In this document: piece by piece, positions 44,901-53,654 of the stretch
How the letters are laid out: each line of letters begins with the position of its first letter
Position numbering within the stretch: the first letter of the stretch is position 1
Source of the DNA: Rotaria sp. Silwood1
Taxonomy: Eukaryota > Rotifera > Eurotatoria > Philodinida > Philodinidae
DNA: 64,000 nt
NCBI GenBank assembly: GCA_905250075.1
Contig: CAJNOP010000317.1
Coordinates: 1 to 64,000 of the forward strand
Direction: 5' to 3'
Notes under the pieces: generated by a model
What the model was told of the DNA's origin: nothing
Database searches by the model: none
Seen by the model: the letters and a program-made list of their open reading frames with translations, nothing else
Made by a program: the position numbers and the translations under genes

Positions 44901-47299
44901 GTTTATTTTTTCGATTTGAAATTAATTGAGTAGAAGTATAAATATTTGATGGGAACTAAACATGACATCTGTACAAAACATTAATTTCAAAGATCTTGCT
45001 CGCTATGTTTACTCATTTTTCAGACATTTAAATATGATTGAAGAGGATTAAAACCAACTAGTTGAACTCAACATTCGATACTCTGTCTACGTATATCTTC
45101 CGAAAATCACTGTGACTTACGACTAGTTAACTGTAACTAAATATCTGAATAAATCAAATATGTCATTTGTGCCACGAAAAATAAGTTTTTCTTCTATCAT
45201 GCTCAATTTATGTAAACGATATTTTGTGATAGTTTTAATTTCTATTGTTGTAGAGAAGTGAATTCAAAGTCACGTTATGCAAAATCAGTTATTTCATTAT
45301 TTTCTAATAATAATACAATATAGAATAATGATTATAGTTGTCAAAACTATCCCGTATACTGTCGTTTAATAAAGTTTGCAATCATGTATCATCGTTTACA
45401 ATACAGTACGGTACAGCTCCTAAATGGCAATAAACTCATATAAAACGACTATTTATTACTGTACTTATTTAATTTAGGAAAATCAAGATATCCACATACT
45501 TGTTTTTCTCTTTTGCTCAGTTATTCACTTAGCTAGAATAGTCAACTCATTATTAGTGAAATAATTGAATGATGAGATAATTGAAAATAAAATGCTAACT
45601 ACTAGAATATATAAGAATATCGATAACGGTATTGGTGCTTCATTGAATAGATTTGATTTAGTTTTGCTGAAATAGAAATGAATGATCTATAAATAATTTT
45701 GAAATAAAATATATAACTATATGTTATTTTTTTCAATGTATATAAATAGCTGTTCTTCATGGAATTATCATTTGTACGTTTTCATGTATACGATGCTGGA
45801 AGCAATCATTTAATATGTCAACGTGTAATGCCTGCTAAATGTCTTCGACCAGGTTATCGACATGTACGTTTAAGAGATCCAACAAATGTACCATTAGAAT
45901 TAACAACATTATTTATTTATTCTAAAATAACTGAAACAATATTAATTCGTAGTCCAGAATCAGATTTATCAACGTCAAATACTCCACATATATTTCGTAA
46001 TAGAATATTAAGACGAACAGTTGATCCATCTGAAGCTGTTGCCGTATGTTTTTATTGTCCTTCTCATATATATATATATTTTTATAATATAAATAGACAA
46101 GTCGTGAATCTATTCGACCTAAACATAAAACATTTGAAGTGAAAGTTTATGGTAAAGATGGACGTGATGAAGAATTTCGACCATTTGCTGTAACACAATA
46201 TACAACTGTTGAAGAACTTATAGAAATGGTATTAATCATTAATATATGTTCTTTTTTTTTTAATAATCATTCATTGATTTAAGATTGCTAAAACAAATGA
46301 TTTTCTTCAAATTGGTGAAACAATCAATGATATTATATTAACTGAATCATCTAAAACATGGAAAAAGAAAAATTCATCAACAAAATATATTGATATTTCA
46401 CCAAGAATACTTGAAAAATATGAAAGAATTCTTGAAGTAATCGATCGTGTTGGACGAGAAACAGTTATTTTATGTAAAAGGAAAGCTCAAACACCAGTAA
46501 GTTTTAATTAAATTTTTAAAATTAAAATAAAAAAGAAAAATGTTATGTTTCTTTTATCAGTATTTGACACATTCACCATATACTACTAATAATAATAAAA
46601 ATATTGAAAATTTACAAAATAGTGATCGAACATTTCTTGTTACTATATATAATATATCATCTGTACAAAAACATACTACTTTTCGAACATCAATTAATTC
46701 AACTGCTAGTCATGTTATTACACAAGTATATTTATTTAAACGAAACAAAAAAAAAAAAAAAGCTGAATTTATTCAATAAATATTTTATTTTATTTAGTTA
46801 ATGAGAAAAATTCGTATGAATGGTATATCAACTGATTATGGTCTTGTTGAAGAAACAAATCTTAAGGAAAGAAATCGAAGATTTGAAATAAAACGTCGTT
46901 TAATATCTGATGATGAAAAAATCTATGGCATACAACGTTTATGGACATCAACTAATTCAAAATTTATTTTAGTTAAAAAATCTGAATATACACAAATGAA
47001 TAATAATAATAATGATAAATCTTTATTTCGATCATTAACTAGACAAAAATCTATTGATCGAGATTCACATGAAGGTTATATATTTAATATATTCATTTAA
47101 TTTAATTTGATTTGAAATTATTTTTTTTTCTTTTTCAATATTAGATCTTCATCAATCGAAATCACGAATAAATAATAATTTAACATTTAATTCAAATATA
47201 ATAAATAATCGATCTTCTAATCAATCAATTGAATCATTATCAATAACTAATCAAGCTAAACATTCATTTAAAACATTATTTTTAACAAATAGATCATAA
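15147..47299 (+). CDS. PLCE1-like: phospholipase C epsilon fused to ankyrin/ARM/FERM-like N terminus, 41 exons, 3,882 aa
   Basis: Predicted to hydrolyse PIP2 to IP3 and diacylglycerol and, by its RasGEF domain, to load a Ras/Rap GTPase, under control of Ras-type GTPases through two RA domains. All 40 splice junctions I placed keep phase and leave an 11,649-base coding sequence ending in TAA. Residues (approximate): ankyrin 280-430, armadillo-like helices 590-1100, low complexity 1100-1600, FERM-like 1610-1930, CDC25 RasGEF 2030-2290, PH/EF 2310-2947, PLC X 2948-3100, acidic X-Y linker 3100-3230, PLC Y 3235-3400, C2 3410-3530, RA1 3574-3684, RA2 3700-3830. Human and nematode PLC-epsilon are about 2,300 and 1,900 residues, so roughly 1,600-1,900 extra residues are at the N terminus. 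The ATG at 15147 is the first in the open exon; earlier exons cannot be excluded. Asn-, Ser- and Thr-rich linkers are frequent. Two genes artificially joined is the main alternative, but it is opposed by the exon at 30802-31482. Confidence 0.85.
18096..18430 (-). mobile_element. repeat pair member A1 (intron 3), inverted relative to A2
   Basis: About 335 bases of much higher GC content than the surrounding intron, with many short motifs such as CCTATAG, CCTTGTAG and TATAGCCTTA. Reverse-complemented, it aligns along its whole length with 29507-29862 (for example CTATAGGAT, CCCTTATAGCC, ACAGACACACACTGAA). The two ends of this copy carry similar direct, not inverted, sequences (CAGACATAGACACACT and CAGACACACACTG). 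No coding capacity. The family is unknown to me. Confidence 0.7.
18555..19211 (+). mobile_element. repeat B copy 1 in intron 3 (possible piggyBac-type MITE)
   Basis: It starts GGCCCCCCCTCAC directly after TTAA and ends near CTGAGAGGAGGGAG, so the ends are short C/G-rich inverted repeats. Its last ~280 bases align in the same direction with 25040-25326 (CTATGTAATATTCTTAAA, CAACTATAGTGCA, CGAGAGTAGA). Copy 2 ends GAGGGC followed by TTAA. TTAA next to the ends suggests a piggyBac-type element, but neither copy has TTAA on both sides, so this is tentative. Confidence 0.55.
20891..26725 (+). other. exons 4-10 of the PLC-epsilon fusion: armadillo-like helical region
   Basis: Exons 20891-20990, 22483-22679, 23558-23999, 24068-24492, 24562-24808, 25660-25811 and 25864-26725, all in phase. 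Exon 4 (33 codons) is read in a frame that is easily missed. Residues about 612-1098 are Leu/Ile-rich amphipathic helices: [20 protein letters not shown], then [15 protein letters not shown], the pattern of armadillo/HEAT-type repeats. I cannot match them to a named family. Exon 10 is mostly a low-complexity Ser/Asn/Thr linker. Function is probably scaffolding. The armadillo assignment is by pattern only. Confidence 0.6.
24930..25326 (+). mobile_element. repeat B copy 2 (intron 8), 5'-truncated or diverged
   Basis: Direct copy of the right part of the element at 18555-19211, sharing TTCATGGT, the CAATAAAA..TTATCACTTC block, TATGTAATATTCTTAAA and the G-rich end TGAGGGGGGGGAGGGC, followed by TTAA. 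Non-coding. It accounts for much of the 851-base intron 24809-25659. Confidence 0.55.
26790..27420. repeat. CGAT-rich repeat in intron 10
   Basis: The 947-base intron between exons 10 and 11 contains two zones dense in CGATT/AATCG motifs (CGTGATTTATCGTA near 26850, CACGATTTATCGTA near 27305, then AATCGGCGATT and ATCGCGATT), and between them a GC-richer patch (AGATCGGACAGATCG). The zones share the phrase GATTTATCGTA. It is probably a decayed repetitive element; its ends could not be fixed. Confidence 0.35.
27673..31284 (+). other. exons 11-16 of the PLC-epsilon fusion: FERM-like module
   Basis: Exons 27673-28434, 28496-28602, 28662-28851, 28899-29137, 30591-30740 and the first part of 30802-31482. 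After a 220-residue low-complexity exon comes a helical segment ([11 protein letters not shown]), then the FERM F2 hallmark [10 protein letters not shown] followed by [11 protein letters not shown]. Later, [13 protein letters not shown] and W-R-L-Q-L-N with Y-L-W-K-I-V fit a PH-like F3 lobe. No ubiquitin-like F1 lobe is obvious. FERM modules bind membrane-protein tails or small GTPases (KRIT1 combines ankyrin repeats with FERM and binds Rap1), so a role in membrane or Rap targeting is plausible but inferred. Confidence 0.6.
29507..29862 (+). mobile_element. repeat pair member A2 (intron 14), inverted relative to A1
   Basis: About 355 bases of GC-richer sequence (AGGCCCTCAACGGCCG, ATAGGTCTCAAGGGC, CATAGGCCCTGAAGGG) inside the 1.45 kb intron 29138-30590. 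It is the reverse complement of 18096-18430, at perhaps 70-75% identity by eye, with the homology continuing into the flank (GAATGAAAAGTTAAC). Non-coding. Confidence 0.7.
31919..32119. mobile_element. hAT-like MITE, copy 2 (CAGAGATGGACAAA family)
   Basis: A 201-base element with the same ends as 14789-14969 (CAGAGATGGACAAA and GGACAAAATCGCACCGCGC seen from the other end). It is flanked on both sides by the identical 8-base GTCAAGAT, a perfect target duplication of the length made by hAT transposases. It lies in intron 17 (31687-32860). The interior is shared with copy 1, with small GC-rich insertions near each end. Confidence 0.9.
33300..34040. repeat. imperfect inverted repeat filling most of intron 19
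   Basis: TTTCATAAATGAAATGAGAT..AGAAAAGAGAAGTACTCTTAAAAAGAAT at about 33360-33415 is matched in reverse complement by ATTCTTTTTAAGGATGCTTCTCTTTTCTG..ATTTCATTTATGAAT at about 33938-33990. The pairing continues weakly outwards. A foldback element is the likely origin of this 860-base intron. No target duplication was seen. Confidence 0.5.
35889..36667. mobile_element. palindromic hAT-type element, TAGGGGTG ends, in intron 24
   Basis: A 779-base element starting TAGGGGTG and ending CACCCCTA, with identical 8-base flanks CAAAACTT on both sides. Nearly its whole length is an inverted repeat of two ~370-base arms (for example GGTGATGTTACTGACCGC against GCGGTCAGTAACATCATCG, and GTTATTGTTATT runs at both ends), with a loop near 36250-36300. 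TAGGG-type termini and 8-base duplications are typical of the Ac branch of hAT. The element is non-autonomous. Confidence 0.9.
38210..38940. mobile_element. foldback element in intron 25
   Basis: Two arms of about 330 bases meet near 38565. TTTCAGCTAAAATAAACGTTT..CTCGAGATATTGA in the left arm is matched by TCAATATCTCGAG..AAACGTTCATTTTAGCTGAAA in the right, and GTTACGACCGTTTTACTGG by CCAGTAAAACGGTCGTAAC. The arms are conserved enough to form a long hairpin in DNA or pre-mRNA. Outer ends and target duplication could not be fixed. No coding capacity. Confidence 0.8.
39405..40290. mobile_element. hAT-like element carrying gene-like segments, intron 25
   Basis: The left end is CAGACGTGCAGAATCTG, and the right end CAGATTCTGCACCTCTG is its near-complement. 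Identical 8-base CTTGAGGG lies on both sides, a perfect hAT-length target duplication. Just inside both ends is GGGGAAATTTTT-type sequence. The 886-base interior has plus-strand gene-like segments (see 39666-40094) and no transposase. Confidence 0.85.
39666..40094 (+). pseudogene. gene fragment inside a hAT-like element
   Basis: After a good acceptor (TTCGAATTCAG) the segment 39666-39766 reads as a hydrophobic, possibly membrane-spanning stretch ([12 protein letters not shown]) followed by K-K-F, ending at AG|GTTACAG. A second open block from about 39870 to TGA 40092-40094 encodes a Lys/Arg run and then [17 protein letters not shown] and P-R-L-P-E-L-I-D-D. Both look like genuine protein rather than random AT-rich translation. 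I could not join them in phase and do not recognise the source gene. Capture of a host gene fragment (a Pack-type element) is the inference. Confidence 0.4.
40987..44386 (+). other. exons 27-34 of the PLC-epsilon fusion: catalytic X and Y boxes
   Basis: Exons 40987-41091, 41160-41764, 41820-42016, 43659-43763, 43820-43931, 43985-44080, 44136-44164 and 44226-44386. The X box has [11 protein letters not shown] with catalytic His2962 and Asn2963, then I-E-L-D-C-W-D-G with Glu2992 and Asp2994, Y-H-G with His3007, and L-S-I-E-N with Glu3041. These correspond to H311, N312, E341, D343, H356 and E390 of PLC-delta1, so the enzyme should be active and calcium-dependent. The X-Y linker is strongly acidic ([13 protein letters not shown]), the usual autoinhibitory type. 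The Y box starts D-L-S-D-I-V-I-Y and ends [10 protein letters not shown]. Exon 33 is only 29 bases. Confidence 0.95.
42712..43262. mobile_element. GC-rich hAT-like element (CAGAGATGTCC family), intron 29
   Basis: A 551-base element starting CAGAGATGTCCATCGCGGC and ending in the complement GCCGCGATGGACATCTCTG, flanked on both sides by GTAAATAG (perfect 8-base duplication). The interior is runs of GCGGCAGCGGCGCGG separated by T-rich spacers, arranged so that the two halves are roughly inverted. It is extremely GC-rich against an AT-rich intron. Open frames across it are low-complexity by-products. Diverged relatives lie at 52588-52910 and 53946-54297. Confidence 0.9.
44454..47299 (+). other. 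exons 35-41 of the PLC-epsilon fusion: C2 and two Ras-association domains
   Basis: Exons 44454-44615, 45750-46043, 46097-46228, 46284-46496, 46561-46725, 46798-47074 and 47145-47299. C2 begins at the end of the preceding exon (C-F-E-L-T-I-T) and runs through [10 protein letters not shown] and V-R-F-H-V-Y-D. RA1 starts [12 protein letters not shown], and RA2 starts R-T-F-L-V-T-I-Y-N and has Y-G-L-V-E-E-T. In mammals RA2 binds GTP-bound Ras and Rap, and RA1 has a different role. The tail after RA2 is Asn/Ser-rich and ends at TAA 47297-47299. AATAAA occurs at about 47714 as one possible polyadenylation signal. Confidence 0.9.
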
Positions 47300-49763
47300 T
47301 TATAAACAAATAATCAATTTATACATATATTAATGATGCCCTTCTGTCAAATATATTTATTTTACTCATGTTTTTTTTTAATTTGTTTTATTCATTATTT
47401 TGTTGTTTATTGATATAACTACTTTCTCATTCTCTCTCTTTCGTTAATGGAACAGTCTTGTTATATCAATCTTCTATTTTTTCTTTTTGTTCATTGTATG
47501 ATTGATATTGCTCGAATTGCAATATACAAGTAAACGGAAACAAAATAAAACATATTCATTTATAAAAATCAACTTAGTATTATATTCAAGTAACTGTTTA
47601 TCATTTTCACTTAAGAACGGCCTCTCCACTCGAAAATCGCTTTTCGATACCGCCGTGTATGAGATTTTCACGAAACTTTCTACAGATGGTCGACTGATGA
47701 AAGTACATATATAAATAAAACTTCAAGCTGAACTGCTCGAATGAGTTTCATTTGAAACAGAACTCTTTGCTGCTTCGTATGAGGGAACGGGCTTTTTGAA
47801 TTTTTATTTTGTTTCATTTTTCAGATTATCAAAAATTTCAAATTTTAAATATCCTAAGCAAGGTTTTCCAGCAGACTCATGATTACTCTTCTATTGAGAA
47901 TCCAATGCAAAATCCCTTTCTCTCATCCGAAGCAGTACGCATGTATCTATTGATTAAAAGAAAAAGGGCAGCGTTCTAGGACGAAGTATATTTTAAAAAA
48001 TTTTATTTGGAGATCCACTACTACCATAATAATCAATTATTAGAAAATCGATAAACTAGTTTAAAAACAATGTTACATCACATATAGAGGAGACAAGGGT
48101 CCTAGAGGTTTTCTTAAAATCTAATATTGTTATCATATCAAGCCTGAAGAGAAACCTTCATACTCATAAATTTAGAAATTTCAGTCGTTGGATAAGTAGG
48201 AGAAAAGAAGACTTTTAATAATAGAAATATGTGTCACAATAGGCCGATACTCATTTATAACTCATCATAAGGAACACATTTCGTTATGAAAATTTGAATG
48301 CAAAGGTAACTTGATATGCGGAACTCGATGGTATAATCAGTTTTCTAAGAAATTTTTCGAACATCCAGAAGGGTCTCCAGAAAACCTCAAAGAAATACTG
48401 GAGAGTTACAAAAAAGATCGCTGAGAACAATCAAAACCTGCTCATTTTCTGAAACTCAAGACATAAACTGAAAGAGGAAAGTTCAGCGTATCTTCCTACA
48501 ACGAAAATTCAATTTTGATATTTTTTCGAAAAATATGGTTTTTGGAGGGAAATCTTAAGAATGTAATTCAAATTTAATTTTCAATAATAATCTTCAAGTA
48601 ATTCTTCATCATAATAGCAATTTGTCTACTTTTATTAAATCATATATGTTTAACTTTAAATTATTATTTCATTCAACTTTCATCATCTAATATTCAAGAA
48701 GAGACATCTTTTTTTTTTCTTACTGAGCTTGAAATATATATAGATATATGGTATCTCTCTTAATTCAAGTAGCTTCGAAAGCTATTCACAGATTTGAAAC
48801 TCAAATTATTTGAGTTTGAACATAATTAATATGTTTGTCATTTAAAAAAATGTTGTTTAACGCATTGAGAAACAAAATCTAGACAACAAAAAGTTGGAAG
48901 TTGAAACTTGAGTTGACTTTTATTTTTAAGTTTAACAAAACTAGATTTTTCTCAAACAGTACACTATATATTTAATGATTAGTTTTCGAATTCTTAATCA
49001 TTTTTTATCTTATTTGTTTTTGTTGTTATTAGGGGTGTATCGCTCACGCTCATGAGCACGAACGTTTCCGAATTACCGAAACCGTAATCGTTCCTGATCA
49101 TTTTTTTCAACTTTATTTCTCGAAAAATCGACATTGACTATTTTGCTACCGGGGTTTCCCACCGGTATCGTCGAACAAAAATTTCTCTTTTCACCGATCA
49201 AAACTAGATGTGTCTATACAATCAAGTCTGCTAATTACGAATATCATAATCAGAACTCTTAAAACTTCTTCATTCTCCATGTAGTCCGGACCACTATCTA
49301 GACCCCATTTTTCATTATTGGGTTTCTTGAAAAAATATTGTTTTTGAAGTGTTAGTGGAAAATACGTTTTCTAGCTCAGAATTTCGAATTGTCTGAGGTG
49401 TGGGTGAATGTAGGATATGTTATGTAGTCTCTTTCCATGCAGTCATAAGTACATCCACACCCACACCCTCATGTTTCTTAATTGACTTTGAATTAGTCAG
49501 TCTATTTGACCTCTTAGGGTCATTTCTTCAATTTTCGTTCCAATGAACACAATGAAGTGGCTCTGTATACATACAAAATTAACGGCAAGAAAAAACGGCA
49601 GTCAATGACGAATAATTGAATTGGACGGTGCATCTTTTTTTTTTACTTTTGTGAAAGAGTTCACCTATTCTATTTTTGAATGACCGACGTGATTAGAAGC
49701 AAACCATAAACATACATGTATATAGATTTGTCTTTGACAAAAGCGTCGTAGATACAACAACAG
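47300..49763. other. intergenic interval between PLC-epsilon fusion and F-box gene
   Basis: 3' flank of the large gene, then 2 kb with no supported coding sequence. Open frames at 47474-47714 lack domains. A TAGGGGTG at about 49032 resembles a hAT end, but no matching partner or duplication was found. The promoter of the F-box gene should lie at the right end. Confidence 0.5.
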
Positions 49764-52388
49764 ATGAGTCGATCGAATATTCATCTTCTGGATCTGCCTA
49801 ATGAAGTATTATTTATCATTTTGAGAAAATTGACTAATATTGATGTTCTTTATTCATTATTGGATATTAATAATGGACGACTTGACATTCTTGCACAAGA
49901 CAAAATCTTCACTAATATTCTCAATTTCGTAGATATTGATAATATTTCTTTAATTGATCGATTCTGCATCGATATATTACCAAGAATTCATCATAATGTC
50001 AAATATATCATTCTTGAACCAGTTTTGATGGAACATATTCTTCTTGCCACCGTCTATCCAAATCTAACTGAACTTAAAATCTTCAATTTTGAACAACAAA
50101 TCGCTTTAAAATATTTTACAGGTAAACACTTAATATGCACTTCATCATTTAAAAAAAAATAAGTGTTCGATAGAATAGATTATTGTAAGTTTCATTATTT
50201 TTTTTCTTTAGATGAATCATCACTTCGATCTATTTTTCGACAACAAATTACAAACCTGATTCTTGTGAATAATGATACAAACGAAAGCATAAGTTCATTG
50301 AAGGATTATACAAAAAATGTATATGCGAACATCTTGAATTTCTTCAAAAATTTAAAACATCTGACTATTATTGGACCATATGTTCCAGGTTTATCACTTT
50401 GCAATTTACCGTCGACTACTTTTTACTCTTCAAATCTTACTCATTTATGTATCAATATGGCAACTTTTGATGATTGTCTTTATTTACTTGATGGTAGACT
50501 CAAGCGATTGACCACATTTAATGTTACTGTTTATTCTATAAACAACTCTTCAACGATTGTTCATAACATGGTAAATTTTCACAGATGATGCCACTTATGA
50601 GATACAGATAATTATTAGTTCAGCGCATTTTTTTGCTTTATTTTAAAGGATCTAATGCTTAAATATTATATTAACAACGAAAAGTATCGAATAAGTACTA
50701 GAGTGATTGACATTGAATTTGCACTTACTAAGAATTTGGATTGGAGTTGTCAGATAAGTGATGCAGTAAAAACGAGATGTTCTTTTATCATTGATTAAAT
50801 ATACGTGAATTCTATTGTATAGTACCAATCTTTCTGATAATTGATATATGATAGGAATTTTCTCTAAAATTTTTCAATAATTCATGATTCCTATATTTTA
50901 AAGTTTCAAAATCGAACTGATCAATTTGTGATTTGTGATTTTTAATACACAGAATTCAGTGTCAATTGAGAGTTTCACTACTAGGAATGTGAAATCAGAG
51001 CTAATATTCCGTTGGCATGAATCCAGAAATCCAAAGTGACTTATTACAAAATAGAAAGAAAGATACATCCAGGTATCAGAATTTTCGACGATGCGGAAAA
51101 CCAATTTTTCACATACGTTCATGTCACTTCAGGAACAGAATCGAGACACTTCTAGACAGAATGTATATTTCGAATAAAACAAAGTAGAGTAGAAAATATT
51201 ATTACCGTGACAAGTAATGATGCTTATGATTTAGCCTTTTAGATTAATGAAGAAATTTTCCTTTTTCTTTTTTCTAGGACAAGTTACCTAATCTGAAATG
51301 TTTCTCATTAGAAACTTTATTTCGATTTCAACAATATGATCAAATATTATCTCTTCGTCGTATGTCTTATCTAGAAAGTTTAGCTTTATATGTTTGTGTA
51401 AAAGGTCGAAATAGAATCATCGATGGCTCTTGTGTTCAAAATGATATTCTTGTTTATATGCCACAACTTCATTCATTCACTTTCTATATTAATACTTCTA
51501 TTGACACTCGTGATTTATCTTATAATTTATCTCGTGAAAACATCCAACAAACATTGGTAAATATCGGACAACAAAATGCGACTAGTATCATCAATTATCA
51601 TACTACATACGCAGTTGCATGTTCAATTTTCTCACTGCCTTTTGCATTTGATTATCTTGAGGATGTTGGCAATATATTTCCAAATATTGTATTCAGTTAT
51701 GTTAAATGTTTACTTGTTCAAGATAATGATGCATTCAGACATGAATTCTTCGTTCGAATCGCCCAATCGTTTCCATTACTGGAATATTTACGTATTTTCA
51801 ATATCGAATCACAATTATTAGTTGATCCTCTTACATTATCATCTGATCATAGTCAATCATATTCAATGGTTGAATATCTGCATCTTACTTCACTTGATGT
51901 GGGCTATAGCCAAGGGGGAAACGGCGGACTTGAAGTACAAAAGTACGTAAAAGTACGTAAAAGTAGACTACTTGAAGTAGCTCAAAGTACCACCCAAGTA
52001 GCCCAAAGTAGGAACAAGTAGCTTAAAGTAACTTGAAGTAACTTCAGATAAATTTGAAGTTGAAAAGTACTTCAAAGTAAACTACTTCAAGTAGGTGAAA
52101 GTTACTTGAAGTAGCTTAAAGTAGCTCAAAGTAACTTCAAGTCCAAAAGTCCGCCGTTTCCCCCTTGGCTATAGCCATAAAGATTATCTTGAACAATTTC
52201 TAAATGAGACAAAGGCATATGTACCTTATCTAACCCAATTGACAGTGCGTCATCGTCACTTAAAAATTGTGACAAAAAACTTTACAAGAGAAACAACACG
52301 ACGCAATTGTGCTAAGGTAAAGCGATTAAATATTATTTCACCATTGGATAATTCCGAAGATCACTCTCATTATTTTCCTTCGTTATAA
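49764..52388 (+). pseudogene. F-box protein gene, coding exon interrupted by a transposon
   Basis: Exons 49764-50121, 50212-50570 and 51278-52388. The start M-S-R-S-N-I is followed by an F-box (L-L-D-L-P-N-E-V-L-F-I-I-L-R-K-L) at residues 9-40 and then leucine-rich, LRR-like segments (N-L-T-E-L-K-I-F; N-L-K-H-L-T-I-I-G). It would act as a substrate adaptor of an SCF ubiquitin ligase. In the last exon a 257-base element at 51911-52167 plus an 8-base duplication shifts the frame and brings a stop at 52019-52021. Skipping the element and one duplication gives a continuous frame to TAA 52386-52388, 520 residues in all, so the damage is one recent event. The rest is free of stops, and another allele may be intact. 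Splicing around the insert is possible but no clear sites were found. Confidence 0.8.
51911..52167. mobile_element. MITE with CAAGGGGGAAACGGCGG ends inside the F-box exon
   Basis: 257 bases with inverted ends CAAGGGGGAAACGGCGGACTT and its complement, flanked by GCTATAGC on both sides (8 bases, perfect and itself palindromic). The interior consists almost only of diverged 9-10-base units of the form AAGTANCTT/AAGTAC in both orientations, so it is a near-perfect foldback built from a simple repeat. The 8-base duplication suggests hAT mobilisation. No coding capacity. Confidence 0.9.
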
Positions 52389-52412
52389 ATGTATTCTTGT
52401 TTTGATTAATTC

Positions 52413-52418
52413 AATAAA
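52413..52418 (+). promoter_or_regulatory. candidate polyadenylation signal of the F-box gene
   Basis: AATAAA 24 bases after the original stop codon, a normal distance for a compact 3' UTR. It is a common hexamer in AT-rich DNA, so support is positional only. Confidence 0.4.
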
Positions 52419-52587
52419 CTGAAAAACATGATAATGGTTGCGATTAGGCTAATGACATTTCTAAAATACAAAGAAATATCAATTTTTGATGATCGTTTCT
52501 TATTTTGTTTATGAAAAATCATCGGATTGTTTGTTAATTATATTGCACTAATAGATAATTTCATTATTATAATAGTATTATAGAAGG

Positions 52588-52910
52588 CAGAGATGTCCAT
52601 GGCGGTGCTGCTACTGCCATCGTGACGATGGCAGCGTGGCAGTAGCATTCCTTTTTAAAAATCATCGCGGCGCAGGAGATGTCCAAAAAATACCATCGTG
52701 GTTGCGACTGTTTCTTTGTTGAAGGAATTGCAAAACTTCATGAATTTGTACAGGATTCATGTATCCATAAGTATAATACTCAGAGACTATATGGATTTCA
52801 TAGATTCATATCAGTAGTTGTAGTTCAGTACAGTAATAGGAGGGATTTTTGAAAACCATCGGGGTAGAAGCTCTCCCGCGGCAGATTCTCAACGGCGATG
52901 GATGTTTCTG
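52588..52910. mobile_element. diverged copy of the CAGAGATGTCC element
   Basis: It starts CAGAGATGTCCATGGCGG and ends CGGCGATGGATGTTTCTG, the same ends as 42712-43262 with substitutions. Interior GC-rich patches (CATCGTGACGATGGCAGCG, CATCGCGGCGC) alternate with T-runs. Flanks ATAGAAGG and ATAGAGAA are only a partial 8-base match, in keeping with an older insertion. Confidence 0.65.
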
Positions 52911-53654
52911 ATAGAGAAGCTGCTCTATATTCAGTTGTCAGAATAAAATCATTACATTTTTAATTCTTATACTTACACATCTGAAAATATCGGTGAAATT
53001 CTCAAAGATTTTAAGTATGTGTTGACGAGGAAAAGACATACTTCTGAAATACAGAAGCACTAAGTAGAGTAAATTCATGAACAACTGATAGTTCGATGCT
53101 CATCCTTTCTCTTATGATTTTTTCCTTTTTGCTAAGTTTTTTTTGTTTTCAAAACTAACCAGTTACAATATGTAACTGGATAGAAATTCATGAAGTGTGC
53201 CATACAGTTGTCTTTCTTCTTACTCCTCGTCTGTTTAGGTAATATTCTATCCAATAAATGGATAACAGTTGACTTCTACAATCGTAGTTCTGATTGATTT
53301 TACTGTTTTGTTTTAAGTTTTTGCTACCATTTCAATGAATTCTACAACAGGATACTTGTTGTGCATCCTTGACAAACTTACTGTATTTTGTTAAGACAAT
53401 ACGAGCAGCTTTATATAATGAGACACTATTGTTGATATTATGAAAGTTCAGCTTCTAAACAAGTAATTAATATGACATGAAACTTATGACTCAGAAATAA
53501 CGGTTGCAAAAAATCGATTGAGTCTAGCTCATTATCTGCATTTTTTGTGTAGGAATCTAAATAAATTTTAACATCTTAATCTAAAAACGTCGCCATTTAC
53601 TAGTGAGAACATACCTTAAAAATTTTTGTGCTATCAAGAGCTATTTACATGTAT

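Noticed and set aside
49032..49039. TAGGGGTG resembling a hAT end
   Set aside because: No complementary partner or 8-base duplication was found within the interval.
51911..52167. The F-box insert as a genuine intron (introner-like element)
   Set aside because: Its borders lie at an 8-base duplication without GT..AG at the ends, and internal GT/AG choices would leave extra residues. I could not find a pair that restores the frame convincingly.
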